This document shows, in pieces, positions 1 through 6,362 of a DNA stretch of 8,361 nucleotides. A program made the translations under genes and the position numbers. Under the pieces are notes generated by a model. The model saw only the letters and a list, made by a program, of their open reading frames with translations, was not told the origin of the DNA and did not search any database. Location of the stretch: NCBI GenBank assembly GCA_945871455.1, contig CAMBXJ010000172.1:1-8361 (forward strand), in the 5' to 3' direction. The DNA comes from Asaia bogorensis (GTDB taxonomy: Bacteria > Pseudomonadota > Alphaproteobacteria > Acetobacterales > Acetobacteraceae). Position 1 is the stretch's first letter; each line of letters opens with the position of its first letter.

Positions 1-641
1 ACCAGCGGGTCGTTGGACGGCTGGCCCTCGCTGTCCAGCACCCAGCCATCCGGAGTCGGCAGACCCTCGTTCGCCTTGTTGCGGATGCGCCCGGCCGCCA
101 CCGTGGTCGTGGCCATATCCAGCAGGAACGGCACGCCATCGGCGGACGGCGCCGCGAACGACCACGGATCGGTGCCCAGGCGCGCCTGCTTGCCGCCGGT
201 CGGCGCCACCTGAATGCCGGACGCGGATGTCCCGGCCATCCCGATCAGCCCCGCCTTCGCCGCCATCAGCGTGTAGTATCCCGTCGCGCCGAAATGCGCG
301 GAATTGTTGACCGCCGCGATCGCCATCCCGGTCTTCTTCGCCTTCTCGATCGCCACGCTCATGGCGAAATGCGACGGCACATGGCCCAGCCCGCCACCCG
401 CATCGACCAGCGCCGAAACCGGCGACTCGCGCACGATCTTCGGCCGAGCGTCCATCTTCGCTCGGCCCGAGCGGCGGAGGCCGTCATAGCCGGGGATCAT
501 CGACATGCCGTGGCTGTCCACGCCGTGCAGATCCGCCCAGGACAGGATGTCGGCGGTAATGTCCGCGTTGTCGTCCGGCATGCCCCAGGATTGCAGGATC
601 GCTTTGATCTGGGCGCGGTGCGTGGCGTACGGTGCAGGCAT
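1..641 (-). CDS. Ldh2-family malate/L-lactate-type dehydrogenase, N-terminal part (runs off left edge)
   Basis: Reading leftward from an ATG at 641-639, the frame stays open for 213 codons to the window edge, so the C-terminal part is missing. The product resembles the Ldh2 family of NAD(P)-dependent 2-hydroxyacid oxidoreductases (malate, L-lactate, ureidoglycolate and sulfolactate dehydrogenases), which do not have a classical Rossmann fold. Visible family marks are DLHGVDSHGMSMIPGY (about residues 37-52), the NNSAHFGATGYY segment with the family's catalytic-region histidine (about 112-123), APTGG (146-150), and the LGTDPWSFAAP and DMATTT stretches (165-190). A strong Shine-Dalgarno GGAGG lies about 9 bases upstream of the ATG. 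The substrate cannot be read from the sequence. The usual arginine after SHG is replaced by methionine, a variant I have seen in this family. The gene is divergent from the PEP-CTERM gene. Family assignment is confident; substrate is unknown. Confidence 0.93.
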   Translation of the reverse strand, partial: MPAPYATHRAQIKAILQSWGMPDDNADITADILSWADLHGVDSHGMSMIPGYDGLRRSGRAKMDARPKIVRESPVSALVDAGGGLGHVPSHFAMSVAIEKAKKTGMAIAAVNNSAHFGATGYYTLMAAKAGLIGMAGTSASGIQVAPTGGKQARLGTDPWSFAAPSADGVPFLLDMATTTVAAGRIRNKANEGLPTPDGWVLDSEGQPSNDPL

Positions 642-941
642 GGTCGGTTCCCTCCAGGTTGAGCCTAACCTTGCGCGAAGGCGGCGTTCCGGCAAGGGTG
701 CCGAACAGTGAACAGCAATGCCGGTCTTGCGGATCGCCGGCCCCCCGCGGGCTTCGGGCGGCCTGGGTTCGCCGTTGCCGTATGGCCCATCTGCCGTGTC
801 CGGTTTCACCGGCTTCGTGGCCCGCGTGGTCTCTCTGGCCTTCTAATGGGGCGTTTGCGGACGGTCTGGCGCGCACTCGTCAGGTTGGCGACAAGGCCAG
901 GCAGCAACTAACGCCGCGAGAGCCAGATTATTTCCAACAAC

Positions 942-977
942 GCGATTGCGGCATTGGCTGATTTATTGGACAATCGC
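942..977. promoter_or_regulatory. Inverted repeat over a weak promoter-like sequence
   Basis: GCGATTG at 942-948 and CAATCGC at 971-977 are exact reverse complements separated by 22 bp. They lie in the most AT-rich part of the divergent intergenic region. A poor -35/-10 pair (TTGCGG, 3 of 6 consensus; GACAAT, 4 of 6; 17-bp spacer) is embedded in it, about 110 bp before the PEP-CTERM start. It could be an operator and promoter, but 7-bp arms at this spacing can occur by chance. Confidence 0.22.
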
Positions 978-1040
978 TGATCGGCGCGGCGACCCGTCGA
1001 TCGCATGCGGCCTGTTCGTATTTTCCGGTCCCGCCGTTCG

Positions 1041-1068
1041 CGGGGCCTTCTGTTTCCGGGGCCTTCTG
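1041..1068 (+). repeat. Short tandem-spaced direct repeat before the PEP-CTERM gene
   Basis: The 12-mer CGGGGCCTTCTG occurs at 1041-1052 and again at 1057-1068, a 16-bp period (about one and a half helical turns). The second copy runs directly into the Shine-Dalgarno-like GGGAG (1068-1072) of the downstream gene. It lies in the probable 5' leader, so it could affect translation or bind a regulator. No function can be read from it. Confidence 0.5.
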
Positions 1069-1083
1069 GGAGTTCTGTCGGCC

Positions 1084-1758
1084 ATGACGCGTCTTTCGAC
1101 CCTGTTGCTGCTCTCCCTGGGCATCTGCGTCGCCGGCGCCTGGACCGGCAGCCCGGCTTCCGCGGCGTTCGTGTTCACGATCGACCGATTCACCGACAAT
1201 GCGTCGCTGACCGTGACGTTCGAGGGAGCCGATACCAACGGCGATGGTGTTATATTCGGCTTCTATCCCCCGGATTGCGGATGCGTGCCGGAGCCTACGG
1301 AAATCACAGCCGTCAGCGTGTCGTTTACCGGCAATTTCCTGATCGGGTCATTCAGCGGCTTTTCAGACGATTTCACCAACCCGTTTGCCACTCTGTCGTT
1401 CGACTTCGATTTCGACGACGGCTTCCAGTTGACCTACGTCGTCGATCCAAACGGGGAAGGCGCTTCGACGTTCTTTCTCCCGGGCGGGTCCGTCGCCGGT
1501 GATGCCTTCATTTCATTGGGCGCCATGATCGATGGCCTGTACACCGAAGTCCTGGGCGCGCGCTGCGGCACCGCCTTCGCCAACGCGTTCGGTGGGCCCG
1601 GCGGAGTTTGCGCGATTCTGTTCCGCGGAGCCGACCAGGCTTTCAATGCGGACTTCGCGATCGACGCCCCGGAACCCATGAGCCTCGCCGTCCTCGGCAG
1701 TGGTTTGGGTCTGCTGGCGGTCGCTCGCCGCCGTCGATCGGCCGCGACCTCCGCCTGA
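1084..1758 (+). CDS. Exported PEP-CTERM sorting-domain protein
   Basis: A 224-residue protein of unknown specific function, built for export and exosortase handling. Residues 1-28 are a signal peptide with a leucine-rich core and a likely cut after ASA. The mature part is rich in Asp, Phe, Gly and Ser and looks beta-rich. It has a DTNGDGVI segment (50-57) resembling a DxNxDG calcium loop, a CGC pair (C65, C67), and C161 and C176 that could form disulfides. The C-terminus is the classic three-part sorting tail: PEP at 196-198, a hydrophobic segment (199-214) and RRRR (215-218). In the PEP-CTERM/exosortase system this tail is recognised at the inner membrane and removed, and the protein goes to the cell surface or extracellular matrix. 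I chose the ATG at 1084 because the signal peptide begins there and GGGAG (1068-1072) precedes it; an in-frame TTG at 946 would add 46 unlikely residues. No exosortase gene is in the window. Confidence 0.85.
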   Translation: MTRLSTLLLLSLGICVAGAWTGSPASAAFVFTIDRFTDNASLTVTFEGADTNGDGVIFGFYPPDCGCVPEPTEITAVSVSFTGNFLIGSFSGFSDDFTNPFATLSFDFDFDDGFQLTYVVDPNGEGASTFFLPGGSVAGDAFISLGAMIDGLYTEVLGARCGTAFANAFGGPGGVCAILFRGADQAFNADFAIDAPEPMSLAVLGSGLGLLAVARRRRSAATSA

Positions 1759-1878
1759 ACCGGCCTCCCGAAGGCCCTGATCACCCGGTAGCCTGACCGC
1801 ACCGAATCCGGTCTACATCCCCCGACCTTGCGTCCGAGCCAGGTTCCGGCAAGGCTATCAGGGTGGGGTCAACCACGT

Positions 1879-1885
1879 GGGAGGA
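1879..1885 (+). promoter_or_regulatory. Shine-Dalgarno that decides the nitroreductase start
   Basis: GGGAGGA ends 4 bases before the ATG at 1890. An in-frame GTG at 1863 lies upstream of this site and would add nine residues (GSTTWEDR-like, no family similarity), so the ATG is preferred. Confidence 0.7.
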
Positions 1886-1889
1886 TCGG

Positions 1890-2714
1890 ATGGCGGACGG
1901 AGGCGATTTGCTGCGGGCACGGTTCGGGATGGACCTGCCGGGTACTGAAGTGCCTGATGCGATCGTACCTCTGCTCGATCGGCGGGTGGTGCGCCGCTAC
2001 ACCGAACAGCCGGTTCCCGATTCGCTGCTGGATGCGTTGCTGGCCGCCGCCCAATCAGCGCCCGCCAAATCGGATTTGCAGCAATATTCCGTCGTGGTGA
2101 TGCGGGATGCCCCGCGCATCAAGCAGATCGCCGACTGGATCGGCACCATGGACTGGATCGCCACCGCGCCGGTGTTCCTGGTCTGGTGCGGCGACATGCG
2201 GCGCGGCCAGCGCCTGTGCGACATGCACGACATGGCGCACGCCAACAACAACATGGACACATTCCTCAACACGGCCGTCGATTGCAGCCTCGCCATGGCG
2301 CAGTTCATGGCCGCCGCGGAAGCCGTCGGCCTCGGCACCTGCCCCATCAGCTATGTGCGCAGTCATATCGAACGTGTGTCGCCGCTGTTGGGCCTGCCAT
2401 CCGGCGTCTACCCCGTGGCCGGTCTGTCCGTCGGCTGGCCGGTGTTCCGCCGCCCGGTGTCCATGCGCCTTCCCCCGTCCGTCGTCGTGCATCGCGAACG
2501 CTACGACGACAGTGCCCTGCCGCAAGACATTGCCGCCTATGATGACCGCCGGCGCGCCCGCGAACCGGTGGCCGCCAGCGGCCTGAAGAACAACGACGTC
2601 TACCCCCCACGCGATGGCGTGGGCTGGAGCGAGAACGTCGCGCGCCAATTGTCGGTGCCGGAGCGGTTCGGATTCGGTGCCTACCTCAAGACCAAGGGGT
2701 TCGATCTTGCCTGA
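1890..2714 (+). CDS. NfsA/FRP-type FMN-dependent nitroreductase family protein
   Basis: A 274-residue member of the nitroreductase family: FMN enzymes, usually homodimers, that take electrons from NAD(P)H and pass them to nitro compounds, quinones or flavins. The conserved N-terminal RRVVRRYTEQPVP (31-43) carries the basic residues that contact the FMN phosphate. APAKSDLQQYSVVVM (57-71) corresponds to the FMN-binding helix start. GLGTCPISYVR (147-157), then LLGLP and VYPVAGLSVGWP (173-184), is the signature of the NfsA/FRP-like branch. Residues about 205-274 form the extended C-terminal arm typical of that branch. It has no signal peptide, so it is cytoplasmic. The last codons overlap the Nudix gene start by 8 bp, implying co-expression. 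The natural substrate is unknown, because nitro reduction is often incidental in this family. Confidence 0.9.
   Translation: MADGGDLLRARFGMDLPGTEVPDAIVPLLDRRVVRRYTEQPVPDSLLDALLAAAQSAPAKSDLQQYSVVVMRDAPRIKQIADWIGTMDWIATAPVFLVWCGDMRRGQRLCDMHDMAHANNNMDTFLNTAVDCSLAMAQFMAAAEAVGLGTCPISYVRSHIERVSPLLGLPSGVYPVAGLSVGWPVFRRPVSMRLPPSVVVHRERYDDSALPQDIAAYDDRRRAREPVAASGLKNNDVYPPRDGVGWSENVARQLSVPERFGFGAYLKTKGFDLA
2694..2699 (+). promoter_or_regulatory. Shine-Dalgarno supporting a TTG start for the Nudix gene
   Basis: AAGGGG lies inside the end of the nitroreductase gene, 7 bases before the TTG at 2707. No ATG or GTG lies between here and the first conserved Nudix residues in this frame, so this site is the main evidence for the unusual start codon. 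Confidence 0.6.
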
Positions 2715-3363
2715 GGACCACGCCCACCACGCGACCCTGGTCGACAATTCGGAACCGCCGAGGCCCCGGACCGTCCGCGCCCGCCACGCCGCCAGCCTGC
2801 TGGTGCTGCGAACCAGCGGCAGTGAGCCCGAAATGCTGATGGGCATGCGCGGATCGAAGCACCGATTCATGCCCAACCGCCTGGTGTTTCCGGGTGGGCG
2901 GGTGGACGCCGCGGACCTGACCGCGCCGTGCGAAACGCCGCTGTCGCCGGTGACCGAGCGGTTGCTGCGCAAAACCGCCAACCAGCATCTGGCGCACGGC
3001 CTGGGCATCGCCGCCGCCCGGGAGTTGCATGAGGAAACCGGCCTCACGTTGGGGCATCCGGCGCGCCTGCACGGGTTGGAATATCTGGCCCGCGCCATCA
3101 CGCCGCCGTCCAACCCAATTCGTTTCAACGCGCGGTTTCTGATCGTCCGCGCGGAGCATGTTTCGGGCGAACTGGGCGGCGACGGGGAATTGGACAATTT
3201 GCGCTTCTTCGGCATGAGCGAGGCCATGGCGCTCGACCTGGCCGTGCCGACGCGCCGGGTGCTGGAACGCTTGCAGATATGGTTGGGCATGACGGACGCG
3301 CAACGGGCCGAACAGACCCATGTGCCGGTGCTGAAAAAGGACCGCGGCTGGGTGATGGAGTAG
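2707..3363 (+). CDS. Nudix hydrolase with an interrupted Nudix box
   Basis: A 218-residue Nudix-superfamily protein; members hydrolyse nucleoside diphosphates linked to another group (for example CoA, NADH, capped or damaged nucleotides). The fold's first part is RHAASLLVLR (26-35), then FPGGRVD (61-67). The metal-binding half of the Nudix box is RELHEETGL (105-113), with R105, E106, E109 and E110 in place. Between G64 and R105 are 41 residues instead of the usual 14, so about 27 residues are inserted in the Nudix box. The first glutamate of the motif cannot be placed. Interrupted boxes are known in the eukaryotic NUDT19 group. The start is taken as TTG 2707, which overlaps the nitroreductase stop by 8 bp and is preceded by AAGGGG; an ATG at 2614 would overlap by 101 bp and add residues with no family similarity. 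Substrate is unknown. Confidence 0.82.
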   Translation: MPEDHAHHATLVDNSEPPRPRTVRARHAASLLVLRTSGSEPEMLMGMRGSKHRFMPNRLVFPGGRVDAADLTAPCETPLSPVTERLLRKTANQHLAHGLGIAAARELHEETGLTLGHPARLHGLEYLARAITPPSNPIRFNARFLIVRAEHVSGELGGDGELDNLRFFGMSEAMALDLAVPTRRVLERLQIWLGMTDAQRAEQTHVPVLKKDRGWVME

Positions 3364-3520
3364 CGGATTCCACGCGCGTTCCCTGCGCTGCCGCTTCACG
3401 GAGGGGTTGCAAAGGATTCTCTTGACCTGGCCGAGCGGGTGGACACAAGGTCATGCTGCATCTGCGAAGAAGGGCCGGGTCGGTCCGGGCCTTCGGGGCA
3501 GAACGGGAGTCCGGACGCGC
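3364..3520 (+). promoter_or_regulatory. Probable promoter region of the patatin–adc–bdh operon
   Basis: This 157-bp gap is the only sizeable space before the three-gene set, so its promoter most likely lies here. The best -35 candidate is TTGACC at 3422-3427 (five of six consensus bases). No good -10 follows at 16-18 bp; ACAAGG at 17 bp is poor. I therefore mark the region and not an exact site. GGGAG at 3505-3509 is the Shine-Dalgarno for the ATG at 3521. Confidence 0.3.
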
Positions 3521-4693
3521 ATGGCCCACCGACCGTTGGCGAAACGTAAGACCCATCTCGGGCTGGACCGCCCTCCCTTCGAGCGTATCGCCCTCCTCCT
3601 CCAAGGCGGCGGCGCGCTCGGCGCCTATCAGGGCGGGGTCTATCAGGCGCTGAGCGAAGCGCATCTGGAGCCCGATTGGGTCGCCGGGATTTCCATCGGC
3701 GCCATCAACGCGGGGCTGATCGCGGGCAATCCGCCGGAACAGCGCGTGGCGAAACTGCGTAAGTTCTGGGAGACGGTGAGTGAATCGCCGATCGGCCCGG
3801 CCATGTGGTCGGATGGGGAGATCAAGGGCGACCTGAATCGCATCGTGATCAATCAGGCGCGCGCCTTCGGGACCTTGCTGTTCGGCGTCCCGGACTTCTT
3901 CAAGCCGCGGTTTCCGCCGCCATTCCTGCAACCCGCGGGGTCGCCGGAAGCGCTGAGTTTCTACGACGTAACCCCGCTGACGGCGCTGCTGGAGCGGTTG
4001 ATCGATTTCGACCGGATCAACGCCCACCCGATGCGGTTCAGCGTCGGCGCGGTGAACGTGCGGACCGGGAATTTCGTCTATTTCGACAGCACCACCCACA
4101 CCATCCGCCCGGCGCACATCATGGCCAGCGGGGCCCTGCCGCCCGGCTTCCCCGCGACCGAGATCGAAGGAGAGCACTACTGGGACGGCGGCATCGTTTC
4201 CAACACGCCGCTGGATTGGGTGCTCGGCAGCCGCCCACGCGCCGATACCCTGGCCTTTCAGATCGATCTCTGGAACGCCCGCGGGGATTTGCCGCGGAAC
4301 CTGAATGAAGCCGATGTTCGCCAGAAGGAGATCCGATTTTCCAGCCGTACCCGCGCCTCCACGGACGGATTTCGCCGCCAGCAGGTCCTGCGACGGGCCT
4401 ACGCGAAGCTGATGAAGGACATGCCGGCGGAACTGCACGCAACCCCGGAGGCCCAGATCCTGGCGAGCGAGGCCGATGAAAAGGTCTTCAACATCATCCA
4501 GTTGATCTACCACGCCCGGGCTTACGAGGGTGCCTCGAAAGATTTTGAGTTCTCCCGCCGAACGATGGAGGAGCATTGGACGGCCGGCTACAACGATGCG
4601 GTGCGGACCTTGCGGCATCCCGAAGTGCTGGCCCGCCCGGAAAGCCCCGACGGCGTGTTTACCTTCGACCTTGCCTATCAGGGACGCGAATAG
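3521..4693 (+). CDS. Patatin-like phospholipase with C-terminal DUF3734-type region
   Basis: A 390-residue patatin-like lipid acyl hydrolase using a Ser-Asp dyad. The oxyanion-hole glycine loop is QGGGALGAYQGG (28-39). The nucleophile is Ser58 in GISIG (56-60). The dyad aspartate is Asp222 in DGG (222-224), so the active site looks intact. The patatin core runs to about residue 255. Residues about 265-385 (RQKEIRFSSRTR through the HWTAGYNDA segment) match the helical extension I know as DUF3734, which often follows bacterial patatin domains. There is no signal peptide or membrane segment, so it is probably cytoplasmic or peripheral. I chose ATG 3521 because a Shine-Dalgarno precedes it and it sits just before the conserved domain; an in-frame TTG at 3407 would add 38 basic, unconserved residues. 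It is first in a set with acetoacetate decarboxylase (42-bp gap) and 3-hydroxybutyrate dehydrogenase. That context suggests ester hydrolysis in 3-hydroxybutyrate or lipid metabolism; the substrate is unproven. Confidence 0.92.
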   Translation: MAHRPLAKRKTHLGLDRPPFERIALLLQGGGALGAYQGGVYQALSEAHLEPDWVAGISIGAINAGLIAGNPPEQRVAKLRKFWETVSESPIGPAMWSDGEIKGDLNRIVINQARAFGTLLFGVPDFFKPRFPPPFLQPAGSPEALSFYDVTPLTALLERLIDFDRINAHPMRFSVGAVNVRTGNFVYFDSTTHTIRPAHIMASGALPPGFPATEIEGEHYWDGGIVSNTPLDWVLGSRPRADTLAFQIDLWNARGDLPRNLNEADVRQKEIRFSSRTRASTDGFRRQQVLRRAYAKLMKDMPAELHATPEAQILASEADEKVFNIIQLIYHARAYEGASKDFEFSRRTMEEHWTAGYNDAVRTLRHPEVLARPESPDGVFTFDLAYQGRE

Positions 4694-4735
4694 TCCGGCT
4701 GTCCCGGATAAGCCGTCGTTACGGAGACCATTGCG

Positions 4736-5494
4736 ATGAAGCTGGCCGATGTGCGTGCGAATGCCTTTGCGATGCCGTTGCACAACCCATCGTTTCCGCG
4801 CGGCCCCTACAAGTTCTACAATCGCGAATTCGTAATCATCAGTTACCGGACCGATCCGGAGATCCTGCGCGCGCTGGTGCCGGAACCGTTGGAGGTGATC
4901 GGCGACACGGTGAACTACGAGTTCATCCGGATGCCCGATTCCACCGGCTTCGGCGACTACACGGAAACCTGGCAGGTGATCCCGGTCCGCTTTCGCGATG
5001 CCGACGGGACCGTCCAGGAAGGCGGTTATGTGCATGCGATGTATCTGGACGACAATTCCCCGATCGCCGGCGGGCGCGAAATCTGGGGGTTTCCCAAGAA
5101 GCTGGCGACGCCGAAAATCGCGCATGAAAACGAAACATTGGTCTGCACCCTGCACTACGGATCCGTGCTGTGCGTGTCGGCGACCATGGGGTACAAACAC
5201 CGGGAACTGGACCATCCGCCGTTGCTGCAAAGCTTGGCCAAGCCCAACTTCATGATCAAGATCATTCCGCATGTGGACTGCACGCCGCGCATCTGCGAAC
5301 TGGTGCGCTATTACACGCAGGACGTGACGGTGAAGGGCGCCTGGTCAGGTCCCGCGGCGATCCAGCTCTTTCAGCACGTGCAATGCGATGTCGCGCGCCT
5401 GCCGGTGCGGGAGGTGGTGTCGGCCAGCCATTTCGTTACCGACCTGACCCTGGGGCTGGGAGAGGTCGTGTTCGACTACCTGCGGGACGCCTGA
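4736..5494 (+). CDS. adc: Acetoacetate decarboxylase
   Basis: A 252-residue enzyme converting acetoacetate to acetone and CO2 through a Schiff base on a lysine. The catalytic signature is [14 protein letters not shown] (113-126); Lys121 is the predicted Schiff-base lysine and Lys122 the neighbour that lowers its pKa. Arg30, Glu62 and Glu77 line up with residues known to be critical in the Clostridium acetobutylicum enzyme (Arg29, Glu61, Glu76). The length matches the family (about 245-250). The protein is cytoplasmic. A Shine-Dalgarno GGAG (4723-4726) is 9 bases before the ATG. The gene lies 42 bp after the patatin gene and 34 bp before 3-hydroxybutyrate dehydrogenase, so the product of the next enzyme is this enzyme's substrate. 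Some adc-like proteins act on other beta-keto acids, but the intact active site and this neighbour make acetoacetate the best guess. Confidence 0.93.
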   Translation: MKLADVRANAFAMPLHNPSFPRGPYKFYNREFVIISYRTDPEILRALVPEPLEVIGDTVNYEFIRMPDSTGFGDYTETWQVIPVRFRDADGTVQEGGYVHAMYLDDNSPIAGGREIWGFPKKLATPKIAHENETLVCTLHYGSVLCVSATMGYKHRELDHPPLLQSLAKPNFMIKIIPHVDCTPRICELVRYYTQDVTVKGAWSGPAAIQLFQHVQCDVARLPVREVVSASHFVTDLTLGLGEVVFDYLRDA

Positions 5495-5528
5495 ACCCGG
5501 CGTTCGCAAAGCTGCTGCAAGGAGAACG

Positions 5529-6314
5529 ATGATGGCGCGATTTGACGGAAAAGTGGGGATTATCACCGGGGCCGCGAGCGGTATCGGCAAGGAAATCGCC
5601 GTGCGGTTGGCGGCGGAAGGCGGCATTCCGGTGATCGCCGACCTCAATCTGGCCGCGGCCGAGGCGACCGCCGCCGAGATCAAGGCCACCGGCGCCGATG
5701 CGTTCGCCGTGGCGATGAACGTGACCGACGAGGACGCGGTGGATAAGGGCGTCGCTGATACGGTTTCGAAATATGGCAAGGTCGACATTCTGGTCAGCAA
5801 TGCCGGCATCCAGATCGTCAAGCCGATCGTCGACTTCTCGTTGAAGGACTGGAAGCTGATGCTGGCGATCCACCTGGATGGGGCCTTCCTGACCACCCGC
5901 GCCTGCCTGAAGCACATGTATGCCGCCAAGTATGGCCGCGTGATCTACATGGGCTCGGTGCATTCGAAGGAGGCCTCGAAACTGAAGGCCCCTTACGTGA
6001 CCGCCAAGCATGGGCTGATCGGCCTGGCCAAGGTGCTGGCCAAGGAAGGCGCCGAACACAATGTCACCGCCAATGTCGTGTGCCCCGGATTCGTGCTGAC
6101 CCCGCTGGTGCAAAAGCAGATCCCCGAGCAGGCGGCCGAGTTCGGCATCACCGAGGAAGAGGTGGTGCGCAACGTCATGCTGAAGGAAACCGTGGACGGG
6201 GAGTTCACCACCACCGACGACGTCGCCGACGCCGTGCTGTATTTCGCCGCCGCGCGCACCAATGCGCTGACCGGGCAGTCGATGGTGGTATCCCACGGCT
6301 GGTTCATGCAGTAA
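5529..6314 (+). CDS. bdhA: 3-hydroxybutyrate dehydrogenase (short-chain dehydrogenase)
   Basis: A 261-residue classical short-chain dehydrogenase/reductase interconverting (R)-3-hydroxybutyrate and acetoacetate with NAD(H). The cofactor motif TGAASGIG is at 13-20. Asp38 at the end of the second strand favours NAD over NADP. NAG is at 91-93. The catalytic set is Ser143, Tyr156 and Lys160, with the normal 13-residue Ser-Tyr spacing. The segment [15 protein letters not shown] (188-202) is characteristic of 3-hydroxybutyrate dehydrogenases and lies over the substrate pocket. The C-terminus reads VVSHGWFMQ where many relatives have a DGGW-type ending. Two adjacent ATGs (5529 and 5532) follow AAGGAGA; the second gives the better spacing (7 bases from GGAG), so the true start may be one codon later. 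It is probably the last gene of the patatin–adc–bdh operon and links PHB or ketone-body breakdown to acetoacetate. General SDR identity is certain; substrate is strongly suggested. Confidence 0.88.
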   Translation: MMARFDGKVGIITGAASGIGKEIAVRLAAEGGIPVIADLNLAAAEATAAEIKATGADAFAVAMNVTDEDAVDKGVADTVSKYGKVDILVSNAGIQIVKPIVDFSLKDWKLMLAIHLDGAFLTTRACLKHMYAAKYGRVIYMGSVHSKEASKLKAPYVTAKHGLIGLAKVLAKEGAEHNVTANVVCPGFVLTPLVQKQIPEQAAEFGITEEEVVRNVMLKETVDGEFTTTDDVADAVLYFAAARTNALTGQSMVVSHGWFMQ

Positions 6315-6323
6315 CGACGGGCT
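6312..6323 (+). repeat. 12-bp direct repeat, left copy
   Basis: TAACGACGGGCT begins with the stop codon of the 3-hydroxybutyrate dehydrogenase gene and recurs exactly at 6501-6512. The two copies flank 177 bp containing the cloverleaf element. Confidence 0.6.
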
Positions 6324-6362
6324 AAAGTAATCGCTCCCGTTGGCGCCCTTTTGAGCAAACCA

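Larger units (their letters stand above)
642..1083. other. Divergent intergenic region, 442 bp without a supported gene
   Basis: This is the shared upstream region of the minus-strand dehydrogenase and the plus-strand PEP-CTERM gene, so it must hold at least two promoters. Open frames here show no family resemblance, and I treat them as chance frames in GC-rich DNA. The AT-richest part is about 925-975. It contains a perfect 7-bp inverted repeat, GCGATTG (942-948) and CAATCGC (971-977). A weak sigma-70-like pair, TTGCGG (946-951) and GACAAT (969-974) with 17 bp between, overlaps that repeat. A 12-bp direct repeat sits at 1041-1068. No RNA gene or mobile element was recognised. Confidence 0.6.

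Noticed and set aside
484..876. 130-codon minus-strand frame in the left intergenic region
   Set aside because: It overlaps the start of the Ldh2-family gene in another frame and has no recognisable features.
1762..1776. Terminator hairpin after the PEP-CTERM gene (GGCCT and AGGCC)
   Set aside because: The stem is only 5 bp and no T-run follows.
2055..3290. 411-codon minus-strand frame opposite the nitroreductase and Nudix genes
   Set aside because: Composition is unlike a real protein and it crosses two well-supported genes; there is no Shine-Dalgarno or motif.
3407..3520. Upstream TTG start extending the patatin protein by 38 residues
   Set aside because: The extra residues are basic and unlike any family N-terminus, and the ATG at 3521 has its own Shine-Dalgarno next to the conserved domain.
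3125..5272. Very long open frame on the minus strand (715 codons)
   Set aside because: It lies opposite the Nudix, patatin and acetoacetate decarboxylase genes, which have clear motifs. The predicted protein is Arg/His/Gly-rich with no family features, as expected for a shadow frame in GC-rich DNA.
5505..5522. TGC-rich sequence before bdh as a PhaR (PHB regulator) site
   Set aside because: GCTGCTGCAAGG is short, overlaps the ribosome-binding site and does not form the spaced CTGC/GCAG dyad reported for PhaR in Rhodobacter.
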